Below are positions 44,581 through 53,669 of a stretch of DNA of 64,000 bases, piece by piece. The notes under the pieces are model-generated. The model searched no databases. It saw nothing but the letters and a program-made list of their open reading frames with translations, and was not told the origin of the DNA. A program made the translations under genes and the position numbers. Within the stretch, counting starts at the first letter, position 1. Each line of letters begins with the position of its first letter. This stretch comes from Providencia vermicola (GTDB lineage Bacteria; Pseudomonadota; Gammaproteobacteria; Enterobacterales; Enterobacteriaceae): contig NZ_JAGSPI010000012.1 in NCBI RefSeq assembly GCF_020381325.1, positions 47,872 through 111,871 on the forward strand. Direction: 5' to 3'.

Positions 44581-46185
44581 ATGGCAACACTTTCTAACCC
44601 ACAAGTGATCGTCGTTGGTAGCGGAATGAACTCCTTGATGTGTGCTGCTTTGTTAGCTGTGCGCGGAAAGTCGGTGTTGGTGCTAGAACGAAACGACCGC
44701 TTAGGCGGTTGTATTCGGACTGAAAATTTATTTGAAGGTTATACCCATGATTTGCTTTCTTGCTGGTATTCCTTATTTGTTGGCAGTCCTGGCTACCAAG
44801 AATTAGAACCACATCTGAAAAAGTATGGATTAGCGTTTGCTCAGTGTGATTACTCAACAGGGTTAGTGCAACCTGATGGACAGTCTATCGCATTGAAGCG
44901 GGATGTTGCTGAGGCAGCGAAACAGCTAGATCTTATCGCGCCCGGTGATGGGCTAGCATTTCGTAAAATGGCAGACAAATTGTTTACCCAAGATGCAGCG
45001 CTCACGTTTGGTTTATTAGGGCAAAATCCCTATAGCGGTGGCATGTTAAAACTATTGTTTTCTGAATGGCGTAAACGCGGTGTTGATGGATTGCTGGATT
45101 TTGCTAAATCAGGTGTGGAAAGCTTTCGCCGCTGGTCAGAGCGTGAATTACAGCACGATTTTAGCCGCGCATTGATGGCGCCATGGGTACTTCATACAGG
45201 ATTAGGGCCTGATGAAGCAAGCTCTGCGTTAATTGGTAAATTAACCTTTGCAGCTGTTGTTGCTGGTGGGATGCCTGTCGTCAAAGGCGGCAGTTATCGC
45301 ATCGTTGAGGCTTTTGCAAAAGTGATTGAAGCCCATGGTGGCGAGCTTAAAACGGGAATGCATGTTGAGAAAATAGTGACTCAAGGTGAGGGGAAAAATA
45401 ACCGTGCGACAGGCGTTATCGTTAATGGGCAAATGATTAATGCCATCGAAAGTGTGGTATGTAACGTGACCCCAACGCAGCTGTATGGCTCATTACTCGA
45501 TAATGTGTCTCCTCAGGTGATGGAAAGAGCAAAAGGCTACCGCTATGGTCGTGCAGGCATGCAAATTCATTTTGCGTTAAGTGCGCCACCACCTTGGTGT
45601 AATCCCGAATTATTAAATGTGCCTCTTGTTCATTTTACCGAAAGCATGGAGCAGGTCTGCTTATCTGTCACTCAAGCTAATAATGGTTATCTACCTGAAA
45701 AACCAACGTTTGGCATTGGGCAACCTACTACGTTAGATCCCAGCCGTGCACCAGATGGCGGGTGGATTTTATGGATCCAAATGCAAGAATTGCCAAGGCG
45801 ACTAAAAGGCGATTCCGCAGGGGAAATTCGCATCCCTGAAGATGGGCGGTGGAATGAAGACGTACGAGAGGCGGTCGCGGATAGAATTCAGCAACGTTTA
45901 GAGTTAGTTATGCCTGGTTTTTCTTCGTTGATCGTGGGGCGTCACGCAATTTCTCCAGCAGATTTAGAAAATTATAACTGTAATCTTGTCGGTGGCGATC
46001 CCTACTCAGGTACTTGTTCCCCCGACCAGTTTTTCTGGTTACGGCCTTTTGCAGCATCAGGCCAAACAAAAACACACCAAACGGCAGTTAAAAACCTTTT
46101 TCATATTGGTGCATCAACACATCCAGGGCCCGGTCTTAGCGGTGGTTCAGGTTACCTTGTTGCGCAAAAATTGGCGAAAAAATAG
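44581..46185 (+). CDS. phytoene-desaturase-like FAD oxidoreductase
   Basis: FAD-dependent oxidoreductase of 534 residues. The Rossmann motif VIVVGSGMNSLMCAALLAVR and then LGGCIRTE (about 36-43) mark the amine oxidase/phytoene desaturase-like fold. GASTHPGPGLSGGSGYLVA near the C terminus is the second FAD-binding block. It begins 3 nt after the cyclase stop, so it belongs to unit 1. No carotenoid genes are near. Oxidation of an indole-derived intermediate, for example dioxindole to isatin, is speculation from context; the iif cluster I know does not need it. Confidence 0.8.
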   Translation: MATLSNPQVIVVGSGMNSLMCAALLAVRGKSVLVLERNDRLGGCIRTENLFEGYTHDLLSCWYSLFVGSPGYQELEPHLKKYGLAFAQCDYSTGLVQPDGQSIALKRDVAEAAKQLDLIAPGDGLAFRKMADKLFTQDAALTFGLLGQNPYSGGMLKLLFSEWRKRGVDGLLDFAKSGVESFRRWSERELQHDFSRALMAPWVLHTGLGPDEASSALIGKLTFAAVVAGGMPVVKGGSYRIVEAFAKVIEAHGGELKTGMHVEKIVTQGEGKNNRATGVIVNGQMINAIESVVCNVTPTQLYGSLLDNVSPQVMERAKGYRYGRAGMQIHFALSAPPPWCNPELLNVPLVHFTESMEQVCLSVTQANNGYLPEKPTFGIGQPTTLDPSRAPDGGWILWIQMQELPRRLKGDSAGEIRIPEDGRWNEDVREAVADRIQQRLELVMPGFSSLIVGRHAISPADLENYNCNLVGGDPYSGTCSPDQFFWLRPFAASGQTKTHQTAVKNLFHIGASTHPGPGLSGGSGYLVAQKLAKK

Positions 46186-46263
46186 GACATAAATAAAACG
46201 CAAGGGAACCGCGAGATAACAGGCAAAGCACACACAGTAAGACAACCCACTATGGCAGGAAAC

Positions 46264-47160
46264 ATGATGAATAAAAAAATAATCAGTCAGCTTGTTGCAG
46301 GTTCGTGTCTCAGCATACTTTCGTTTGGTACCCTCGCGACGGAAGGGGGCGGGCTAGGAATTTATCCTGATGGTCTCGAAAACTTTATGTCAGGTGCATT
46401 ACCTCCGCAAGGTGTACATGTGCTGATGTATGGTGGAAATGCCCATTATGACAGCATTCGCGATAATAAAGGGGATAAAATTCCTGTGCCAGGTTTTAGC
46501 GTGAATGTGAATGTATTGGCTCCCCGCTTAATTTGGGTAACGGATCAAAAAATACTGGGTGGTGATTTAGCCTTCCATACCATCGTGCCATTATTGGATG
46601 TCACCGCAAAAGCGGCAGGTAAAAAAGAGACGAGCCGTGGGCTAGGAGATGTAACGTTTGGACCTGCACTGGGCTTCCATCCTTCGGCTGATTTACATTA
46701 TGTGGTTGGGTTAGATGCCTATGCACCGACAGGAAAATACAGTAAAACAGACCCTTCTAGTTTAGGTAAAAATTATTGGGCGTTACAACCCGTGTGGGCA
46801 ATTAGCTATATTCCCCCTGTGGGCGTGAATGCGGATTTAAAAATGATGTATGACTTCAATTTTCGCAATAACGACACGAAAACTCGCTCAGGGCAAGCCT
46901 TTCATGCAGATTATGGTTTAGGTTGGGGGTTTGGTAATGGGTGGGTAGCAGGGATAGGCGGCTATGCTTTTTGGCAAACAACGGATGACAGTGGCCCGAA
47001 TTCGGCCCAAGGAAAAGCGCGTGCTTATTCCATCGGCCCTTCAATTCGCTACGCGAATTCACAAGGCTGGTTGTTTACTGCTAAATGGGAAAAAGATTTT
47101 GAAGTCAGAAATCGCCCAGAAGGTTCACAAATTTATTTAAAAGCCTCTATTCCTTTCTAA
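46264..47160 (+). CDS. outer-membrane channel, phenol-degradation MetA-type (SphA-like)
   Basis: Outer-membrane barrel of about 298 residues from the ATG at 46264, which has AGGA 6-7 nt upstream; a frame open to 46252 is less likely. A signal peptide (about 1-25, ending FGTLA) precedes strands typical of the family found with aromatic catabolic clusters, and the last residue is Phe. GLGDVTFGPALGFHPSADLH (about 125-144) fits. It probably admits hydrophobic aromatic substrate. Last gene of unit 1; a terminator follows. Confidence 0.8.
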   Translation: MMNKKIISQLVAGSCLSILSFGTLATEGGGLGIYPDGLENFMSGALPPQGVHVLMYGGNAHYDSIRDNKGDKIPVPGFSVNVNVLAPRLIWVTDQKILGGDLAFHTIVPLLDVTAKAAGKKETSRGLGDVTFGPALGFHPSADLHYVVGLDAYAPTGKYSKTDPSSLGKNYWALQPVWAISYIPPVGVNADLKMMYDFNFRNNDTKTRSGQAFHADYGLGWGFGNGWVAGIGGYAFWQTTDDSGPNSAQGKARAYSIGPSIRYANSQGWLFTAKWEKDFEVRNRPEGSQIYLKASIPF

Positions 47161-47181
47161 CTATTTAATTTTATTGATTTG

Positions 47182-47220
47182 AATGCATAGCATAATAAAA
47201 ACCATGCTGTGCATTTTTAT
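47182..47220 (+). terminator. terminator of catabolic unit 1
   Basis: AATGCATAGCAT / ATGCTGTGCATT stem with one wobble pair around a 10-nt loop, followed by a T-rich stretch. Confidence 0.75.
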
Positions 47221-47368
47221 TTATGCTGTAAATATATAAATGATATTCTTTGTGAATAAAAAGATAAAAATGTATCTTTATATTTAAATGAAGGTTTAAT
47301 GTAATTTAACTTCCATTTTATTGGTGTAAGTTAAATTAACTAATTTATCCTTAATATTGAAAATAGAG

Positions 47369-47680
47369 TTGACTTAATGTTTTAAGTGTATATTATCTCG
47401 CTCGATTTTTAGTTTTAATATAAACTAGCATTAAATGTTCTATATTAAGGTGCTCTTATTGTATTGATTTTAATTGGTTTATTTTATCATGGTGTTTTAA
47501 TTATTTGAAAAGATAACATTTTTACTTTAACGTAAAAAATTATATGAATGCTTTATGGCCTTATTTTTGAATTTTTATGTGTGGGTTGAAAATTAATTAA
47601 AAATCTGAATAACGTATTTTTCATTTTTGTCTCTATATTAGATACCCCTCTATACTTTAGAGTAAAGAGGGGTTTTTTTC
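47369..47680 (+). ncRNA. candidate small RNA between channel and AraC genes
   Basis: TTGACT (47369-47374) and TATTAT (47391-47396) form a 16-bp-spaced promoter. A strong plus-strand terminator (ACCCCTCTATAC / GTAAAGAGGGG plus seven T, about 47643-47680) stands about 280 nt downstream. No ORF of useful length lies between, and unit 1 already has its own terminator at 47182. Predicted transcript about 47403-47680. Could instead be a leftover terminator. Confidence 0.4.
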
Positions 47681-47737
47681 TTATATTTTAATATCAGATT
47701 ATATACAACAGCTTAATAAATATAATAATTATTGTTA

Positions 47738-48745
47738 TTAAGCTTTTTTTATACTTTGACTTGGTGATTCACCATAGCGTTGTTTATATTCAGCGCTAAA
47801 ACGGCCCATATGTGCAAACCCCCAACGTAGTGCGACTCCGGTGACATTAGTAGCCTCACCTGATAATAACTCTGCACGCACACGCTCCATACGCAAATCA
47901 CGTAAATATTGCATGGGGCTAATATCTAAAAACTCTTTAAACCCGGCATATAAGCTACGTAAACTGACACCTGCAATATGTGCTAATTGCTCCACTGTAA
48001 TTGGCTCATGGGCATGAGCTTCTAAGTATTCCTGCACGCGGCGAACATGACGGGGACGGATTGTCGCTCGGCGTAAGCTCGAATCTTCAGTATAGTTATG
48101 GGCGTGCGTAGAAAGTAGCGTAACAGAGACTAATTGCTCCACTTGTGTGGCAATTAACTTATGTTGCAGAAGATCAGGGGTTCTCGTAGCGCATTCAATC
48201 AGGTAATTCATCAGCGTACGCCATTCAATACAAGATTGCCATGCAAAGCCTAATTCAAACACGAGTGGTTTATCCAGCGTATGACCAAGTTGGCCTACTA
48301 ATGATCTCTCTAATAATGATCGAGAAATTCTTAACATGCATTGGTCGTTATCACTATTCCAACGCATGGTTGTTGACTCTTCAGGGCTTAATAAAGAAGC
48401 CATTTGCGGTGTAGATTCTAGACGTTTTCCACCACTTTCAATGATCGCACTGCCTGCAAGTGGCATTTGTAAAAGGAAAAAATCCTCTAATTTTCCTGGT
48501 GCAATTGTCACATCCGCGCCATAGCGTAAGCGGCTTAAGGAAATATCACCCATAGGAATATAATGCATACGTGCATCAAGGCGTTGATGGGGATTGAGTT
48601 GATGAAATTGGTGCGGTTTCATTACTCGACCTACCATTGATTTTATTTCTTCAGGATCAGCGGATGTAAATAACAAACGTTCTGACGAACAGATCTGATT
48701 TTCAATCTGAGGTGCAGATGAATGGGACCACGAGTTGCTCAACAT
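47738..48745 (-). CDS. AraC/XylS-family regulator of catabolic island
   Basis: Regulator of 335 residues from the ATG at 48745, which has GGAGG 8 nt upstream; a TTG at 48760 is less likely. An N-terminal AraC-binding-like domain (about 40-200) is followed by two HTH units: ITVEQLAHIAGVSLRSLYAG (about 250-270) and VTGVALRWGFAHMGRFSAEY (about 300-320). The overall plan matches regulators of aromatic catabolism such as XylS and BenR. It lies between the two catabolic units, divergent from the iorA-like gene, so it probably activates one or both. IifR of the iif indole cluster is also AraC-type. Confidence 0.87.
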   Translation of the reverse strand: MLSNSWSHSSAPQIENQICSSERLLFTSADPEEIKSMVGRVMKPHQFHQLNPHQRLDARMHYIPMGDISLSRLRYGADVTIAPGKLEDFFLLQMPLAGSAIIESGGKRLESTPQMASLLSPEESTTMRWNSDNDQCMLRISRSLLERSLVGQLGHTLDKPLVFELGFAWQSCIEWRTLMNYLIECATRTPDLLQHKLIATQVEQLVSVTLLSTHAHNYTEDSSLRRATIRPRHVRRVQEYLEAHAHEPITVEQLAHIAGVSLRSLYAGFKEFLDISPMQYLRDLRMERVRAELLSGEATNVTGVALRWGFAHMGRFSAEYKQRYGESPSQSIKKA

Positions 48746-49008
48746 CGAAGGTACCTCCAAAATGAGTCGCCAACCCCCCAGTGACTGATTTAAGTAGTGG
48801 ATTGGCTATTTTTGCTTATTATGGATTTTCTCAATGAATTCAATTAATTATTTTATTTAAGGCAAAAGTGCTTTAGGCTTTTATTCAACATACTTTATTT
48901 TATTTATTATGATGATTAACCTTTTTATTATTAACATTTTATTAAAATATTTTTAACCAACTGCCAGTTGAACATATCATAAACAATTTTTCTTACCTAG
49001 CTAAATAT
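48746..49008. other. AT-rich intergenic DNA upstream of AraC/XylS gene
   Basis: No ORF or RNA I can support in these 263 bp. The AraC gene's promoter must lie here; no consensus pair stands out. The whole gap to the iorA-like gene is about 750 bp, unusually long. Confidence 0.4.
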
Positions 49009-49037
49009 GTGCAAAAACTATCCAGAAAGTGCAAGAA
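49009..49037 (+). promoter_or_regulatory. direct repeat, candidate AraC-type operator
   Basis: GTGCAAAAA (49009-49017) and GTGCAAGAA (49029-49037) are direct repeats with a 20-bp period, about two helical turns, the typical layout of AraC/XylS half-sites. The distance to iorA (about 460 bp) is long, so it may act on the regulator gene or on a distal promoter. Confidence 0.4.
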
Positions 49038-49118
49038 ATCAGAAACAGTGTGGTTATTGTGATTTCCATAACAATATAAAAAATAAAGTTATTTTTATTT
49101 TATTTCAGTAAAATATAT

Positions 49119-49130
49119 ATGATTAATCAT
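49119..49130. promoter_or_regulatory. ATGATTAATCAT palindrome, copy 1
   Basis: Perfect 12-bp palindrome, identical to the one at 49399-49410 in the same intergenic gap. It could bind a dimeric regulator such as the MarR protein encoded at the end of unit 2. Confidence 0.4.
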
Positions 49131-49398
49131 ATTGTTTGATCTATTTGTATTTAAATTTCACTTCTGATTAGTTTTATTATCTTAAAATTAACATTTTTGT
49201 AGTTTAAAACGCCAAAACCTTTTTTATTGTAGGGTTAATTGACTGTTACTTAATGATTTTACGCCTTTTTTATACATTATCTTTTGTTCTTCTTTATGGG
49301 CTGTTTCTTGTCGTAAATCTCTCTTTTTCTCTTGTTTTTAAAGGTGATTTGTCCCTTATCTGCAGGGCTTATCCACTCTCTGCATAAATTCAATTTAC

Positions 49399-49442
49399 AT
49401 GATTAATCATGGATTGACCTCTAATTAACAAAAGAGATACAA
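49399..49442 (+). promoter_or_regulatory. predicted unit 2 promoter with palindrome
   Basis: The second ATGATTAATCAT palindrome (49399-49410) lies 3 bp upstream of a -35-like TTGACC (49414-49419). A weak -10-like ATACAA (49437-49442) follows after 17 bp. The palindrome is placed to affect RNA polymerase binding. Confidence 0.45.
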
Positions 49443-49496
49443 CTAAGAAACACAAAAAAGATAAAAAACGTTCTGACGTTGACTGGTGAGGTTAAA

Positions 49497-51695
49497 ATGG
49501 CTGAGCGCTCGTTTGTTCAAGAAGTTCAAAAGTTACGACAAGGGCAAGGTGATGTTTTCAGTGGTGAAGGCATTCTTGCAGTGACAAAAGCCTTATTAGA
49601 ATCTGGTGTTTCCTATGTTGCAGGGTATCAGGGCGCACCAATTTCACATCTCATGGATGTTCTGGCAGATGCACAGGATATTCTGTCTGAATATGGTATT
49701 CGTTTCGAAAATAGTGCAAGCGAAGCGACTGCTGCCGCAACGTTAGCTGCTTCTGTTAATTATCCTTTGCGCGGCGCGGTAACATTTAAAGCAACTGTTG
49801 GAACAAACGTTGCTTCCGATGCGCTGGCAAACCTTGCGTCAGGCGGCGTATTAGGTGGCGCACTGATTATTGTTGGGGAAGATTATGGTGAAGGTTCCTC
49901 AATTATGCAGGAGCGCAGCCATGCATTTGCGATGAAATCACAAATGTGGTTACTCGACCCTCGCCCAAATTTACCTTCGATTGTTCAAGCAGTTAAAGAT
50001 GGTTTTGATTTATCTGAGGCCAGTAATACGCCCGTTATGCTGCAAATGCGTATTCGTTCATGTCATGTGCATGGGCAATTTGTTTGTGCAGATAATCAGC
50101 ATCCAAAATTTACAGTTAAAGATGCACTTGAAAACCCAACTCGCGATGTGAGCCGCATTGTATTGCCGCCTGCGAGCTTTTTGCATGAAAAAGAGAAAAT
50201 CGAAGCACGTTGGCCAGCGGCTGTTAAGTTTATTCAACAACGTGAATTAAATGAGTTTTTTGCTGAGGATGCTGATGATGTTGGCATCGCGTTACAAGGG
50301 GGCTGCTATAACACATTGATCCGCGCGCTTAACCAGATTGGTTTAGCCGATGTGTTTGGTAATAGCAAAATTCCACTATACGTCATGAATGTTGCTTACC
50401 CATTAATTGATGAGGAATTTGAACGTTTTTGTCGTAATAAAAAAGCGATTTTAGTGTTGGAAGAAGGACAGCCGAATTTTGTTGAGCAGAATGTAGCTAG
50501 CATTTTACGTCAGCGAAACATCGATATTGAATTACATGGTAAAGATATGTTGCCAATGGCGGGAGAGTATAACACGGCAACGGTACTTGCAGGTCTGCGT
50601 TCTTTTTTTGAACGATACGGAAAAATAGAACCTCAAGTCAAAGCGGCTGCGAAACAAATTCGTATTCCAACAATTAACATTGCTGCTGGGCAAACCGAAG
50701 AATCATTGCCTGAATATGTCAATGCAGCAGAACCAACACTTGATGAAACTGTGCATGCGCGCCCACCAGGGTTTTGTACAGGTTGCCCTGAAAGACCTAT
50801 TTTTACAGCAATGAAACTGGTTGAGCGCGAACTTGGTGAACACCATGTCAGTGCTGATATCGGCTGCCATTTATTCTCTATTCTTCCGCCATTCAATCTC
50901 GGTAATACAACAATGGGGTACGGCCTGGGTGGTGCAGGAGCAGCGGCATTAAATGCCAAAGCAGGGAAACGCGCGATTTCAGTCATGGGGGATGGCGGTT
51001 TTTGGCATAACGGCTTAACCAGTGGTATCGCTAATAGCGTATTTAATCGTAGTGATAACTTAACCATTGTTATTGATAACAGTTATACATCAGCAACGGG
51101 TGGGCAAGACATCCTGTCATCAACAGCCCTTAACCCAACCCGCAGCACAGGCCATGAAATCGAAAAAGCAGTGAAAGGAGTCGGTGTGAATTGGGTGAAA
51201 ACCATCAAGCGCACTTATGACTTAAAAACAATGACTAATACATTGCGTGAAGCACTGACCACCGATGAGAAAGGCCCTAAAGTACTGATTGCGCAAAGTG
51301 AATGCATGTTAAATCTACAGCGTCGTGAAAAGAAAAAAGTTCGTAGCGATGTTGCTGCAGGAAAACGTGTTGTCCGTGAGCGCTTTGGTGTTGATCCTGA
51401 CACCTGTACGGGGGATCACTCCTGTATTCGCCTTTCGGGTTGCCCATCGTTATCGATAAAACCAAATCCAGATCCATTAAGAACAGATCCTGTGGCGACT
51501 GTGATGGACAGCTGTGTGGGATGCGGTTTATGCGGTGAGGTCTCACACGCTGCCGTTCTCTGCCCTTCGTTTTTTAAAGCACAAATTATTACCAATCCAA
51601 ATCGCTGGGACAAATTACGCCACCGTGTCCGCGGTTGGTTTATTGGCTATCTACAACGTCGTGATGCACGTCGTCGTGCAGAACTCAGTTTCTAA
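49497..51695 (+). CDS. IorA-like 2-oxoacid oxidoreductase, TPP and ferredoxin subunit
   Basis: Large subunit related to indolepyruvate:ferredoxin oxidoreductase alpha, 732 residues from the ATG at 49497 (GGTGAGG upstream); a TTG at 49479 is less likely. The pyrimidine-binding domain is N-terminal. A CTGCPERP block lies near residue 425 and the TPP motif MGDGGFWHNG near 500. A C-terminal region with CTGDHSC...GCP and CVGCGLCGE...CP could hold two [4Fe-4S] clusters. Such enzymes convert an aryl 2-oxo acid plus CoA to acyl-CoA plus CO2. In this cluster isatinate (2-aminophenylglyoxylate) is an attractive substrate, giving anthraniloyl-CoA; this is inference. Confidence 0.85.
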   Translation: MAERSFVQEVQKLRQGQGDVFSGEGILAVTKALLESGVSYVAGYQGAPISHLMDVLADAQDILSEYGIRFENSASEATAAATLAASVNYPLRGAVTFKATVGTNVASDALANLASGGVLGGALIIVGEDYGEGSSIMQERSHAFAMKSQMWLLDPRPNLPSIVQAVKDGFDLSEASNTPVMLQMRIRSCHVHGQFVCADNQHPKFTVKDALENPTRDVSRIVLPPASFLHEKEKIEARWPAAVKFIQQRELNEFFAEDADDVGIALQGGCYNTLIRALNQIGLADVFGNSKIPLYVMNVAYPLIDEEFERFCRNKKAILVLEEGQPNFVEQNVASILRQRNIDIELHGKDMLPMAGEYNTATVLAGLRSFFERYGKIEPQVKAAAKQIRIPTINIAAGQTEESLPEYVNAAEPTLDETVHARPPGFCTGCPERPIFTAMKLVERELGEHHVSADIGCHLFSILPPFNLGNTTMGYGLGGAGAAALNAKAGKRAISVMGDGGFWHNGLTSGIANSVFNRSDNLTIVIDNSYTSATGGQDILSSTALNPTRSTGHEIEKAVKGVGVNWVKTIKRTYDLKTMTNTLREALTTDEKGPKVLIAQSECMLNLQRREKKKVRSDVAAGKRVVRERFGVDPDTCTGDHSCIRLSGCPSLSIKPNPDPLRTDPVATVMDSCVGCGLCGEVSHAAVLCPSFFKAQIITNPNRWDKLRHRVRGWFIGYLQRRDARRRAELSF

Positions 51696-51705
51696 GGGGG
51701 CATAA

Positions 51706-53220
51706 ATGCTTTTATCTTCATCATCAATCGCATTACAGCCCATTAAAATCGCCATTTTAGCCATGGGGGGGGAGGGCGGCGGCGTTCTCGCGGACTGGAT
51801 TGTTAATTTAGGCGAAGAGAATGGCTATTTCGCACAAACTACCTCTGTACCAGGCGTTGCTCAACGTACAGGAGCAACGATTTATTACGTTGAATTGTTC
51901 CCTGGCGCGGATAACCCAGAAACGCCAGCACCTGTTTTGGCATTGATGCCAATGCCAGGTGATGTGGATGTTGTCCTTGCCTCTGAACTCATGGAGGCAG
52001 GTCGCTCTGTTCAACGTGGTTTTGTTACGCCAGAACGCACAACGTTAATTAGCTCTACACACCGTGTTTACTCTATTGCTGAGAAATCAGCCATGGGTGA
52101 CGGTCGGGTTGATAGCCAAGCATTGATCCGCCACGCGGGGCTTGCAGCTCGCCAATTCATTCACTTTGATATGGCGCAAGCTGCTCAGGAAAGCGGTAGC
52201 GTGATCAGCGCAGTATTATTTGGCGCTTTATTTGGTTCAGGTGTTTTACCTTTTAGCCGCGCGCAATTTGAAGAAACCATCGTGCGCGGTGGTGTCGGGG
52301 TAAAACCCAGCCTGCGTGCATTTGCACTTGGCGCTGAAAAAGCCGCGCAACCCGAAGAGGCATACCAAGCTCAATCAGCTCAAACAGTTTCGTCACCCCC
52401 TAAAAATAAACAAATTTCTGCGTTATTAGCGCGTATTGATCATGAATTCGCTCCTCATGTTCATTATTTAGTGACGGAAGGTGTTCGCCGGTTAGTTGAT
52501 TACCAAGACCCTGCTTATGCCGCGTTGTATTTAGACCGCCTTAACAACCTATTTGCGCAAGAAGGTGGCCAAGATGAACGTTTACAACGAGCACTTGCTC
52601 GCCACTTAGCATTATGGATGTCTTATGAGGACACCATTCGCGTGGCTGACCTCAAAATTCGTGATAGCCGATTCACCCGAGTACGTAATGAAGTTCACGC
52701 TAAAGATAACCAATTATTGGATATCAATGAATTTATGCATCCACGTATTGAAGAGATTTGCGAAACGCTTCCCAAGAATTTAGGTAATTGGTTGATGAAG
52801 CCACATTGGTTTCACAAAGCGCTTCGCAAACTTACGCAACGGGGGCGAACAATCACTACCAGTTCTTTGTGGGGGTTTTTACAGTTATATGTGCTCGCCG
52901 CTTGGAGAAAAGGCAGACGCTCAACTTTACGTTATCAATTAGAAAATCAGCGAATTGAAAAATGGCTCGCAGCAGTGGTTGATGCCGCACGGACAAACCC
53001 CGCTTTGGCAACTGAAATTGCGCAATGCCAACGGGTAGTAAAAGGCTATAGCGATACTCATGCGAGGGGTTTGCGTAACTTTCAGGTTTTGATGGACATC
53101 GTGACGCAACAAGGTAGCAAATTAGCACCGATTAGCTTACGCGAGTTACGTGAAGCTGCGCTTGCTGATGAATATGGTCATGAATTAAAGAAATGTCGCC
53201 AACGTTTGGCTATGGATTAA
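51706..53220 (+). CDS. IorB-like 2-oxoacid oxidoreductase, gamma-type subunit with DUF6537-like tail
   Basis: Partner of the IorA-like protein, 504 residues. The N-terminal third is the gamma domain, with ILAMGGEGGGVLADWIV (about 16-32) and GVAQRTGATIYYVELF (about 48-63). The long C-terminal part resembles the DUF6537 extension found in many proteobacterial IorB proteins. It starts 10 nt after iorA. A run GGGGGGGAGG at about 51765-51774 encodes the glycine-rich motif and is not a simple homopolymer longer than seven or so. Confidence 0.83.
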   Translation: MLLSSSSIALQPIKIAILAMGGEGGGVLADWIVNLGEENGYFAQTTSVPGVAQRTGATIYYVELFPGADNPETPAPVLALMPMPGDVDVVLASELMEAGRSVQRGFVTPERTTLISSTHRVYSIAEKSAMGDGRVDSQALIRHAGLAARQFIHFDMAQAAQESGSVISAVLFGALFGSGVLPFSRAQFEETIVRGGVGVKPSLRAFALGAEKAAQPEEAYQAQSAQTVSSPPKNKQISALLARIDHEFAPHVHYLVTEGVRRLVDYQDPAYAALYLDRLNNLFAQEGGQDERLQRALARHLALWMSYEDTIRVADLKIRDSRFTRVRNEVHAKDNQLLDINEFMHPRIEEICETLPKNLGNWLMKPHWFHKALRKLTQRGRTITTSSLWGFLQLYVLAAWRKGRRSTLRYQLENQRIEKWLAAVVDAARTNPALATEIAQCQRVVKGYSDTHARGLRNFQVLMDIVTQQGSKLAPISLRELREAALADEYGHELKKCRQRLAMD

Positions 53221-53230
53221 GGATAACATC

Positions 53231-53653
53231 ATGAGTTTATTGAAATTTACTAAACCCCATAAGATCCATTTCTCTGAGTGTGATCCTGCTGGGATCGTGT
53301 TTTACCCACAATATTTTGTGATGTTCAATAACCTCCTTGAACGTTGGATTGATGCGCTGATCCCCCAAGGGTTTGCGGGATACATCCTCGAACAACGTTT
53401 CGGGTTACCTACTGTGCACCTAGAGGCTGAGTTTAAAGCCATTAGCCGCATGGGGGATGACGTCATCTTAGAGTTGGTAGTTGAGCGAATTGGGCGCAAG
53501 TCACTCACGCTGCGCCAACGTTGTATCAGTGTGACGGGGGAGCTGCGCATGCAAGTGACACAAACCTACGTTACAACGTCGTTGATTACACACCAAGCGA
53601 TTCCTATTCCAGAGGCCTTACATCAGGCACTCACGGCTCAGTCAGCGGTATAA
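53231..53653 (+). CDS. acyl-CoA thioesterase, 4-hydroxybenzoyl-CoA type
   Basis: Hot-dog fold thioesterase of 140 residues with ECDPAGIVFYPQYF near residue 16; the Asp in that block is catalytic in the 4HBT family. It lies between the IorB-like and CoA-dependent monooxygenase genes. It would free the hydroxylated aromatic acid from CoA before ring cleavage. That order of steps is inferred. Confidence 0.87.
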   Translation: MSLLKFTKPHKIHFSECDPAGIVFYPQYFVMFNNLLERWIDALIPQGFAGYILEQRFGLPTVHLEAEFKAISRMGDDVILELVVERIGRKSLTLRQRCISVTGELRMQVTQTYVTTSLITHQAIPIPEALHQALTAQSAV

Positions 53654-53669
53654 AAAAAGGGGTACTTTC

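Noticed and set aside
51765-51775. Second phase-variable G tract in the IorB-like gene
   Set aside because: The G-rich stretch is interrupted by A and encodes the conserved glycine motif of the gamma domain, so it is explained by protein constraint.
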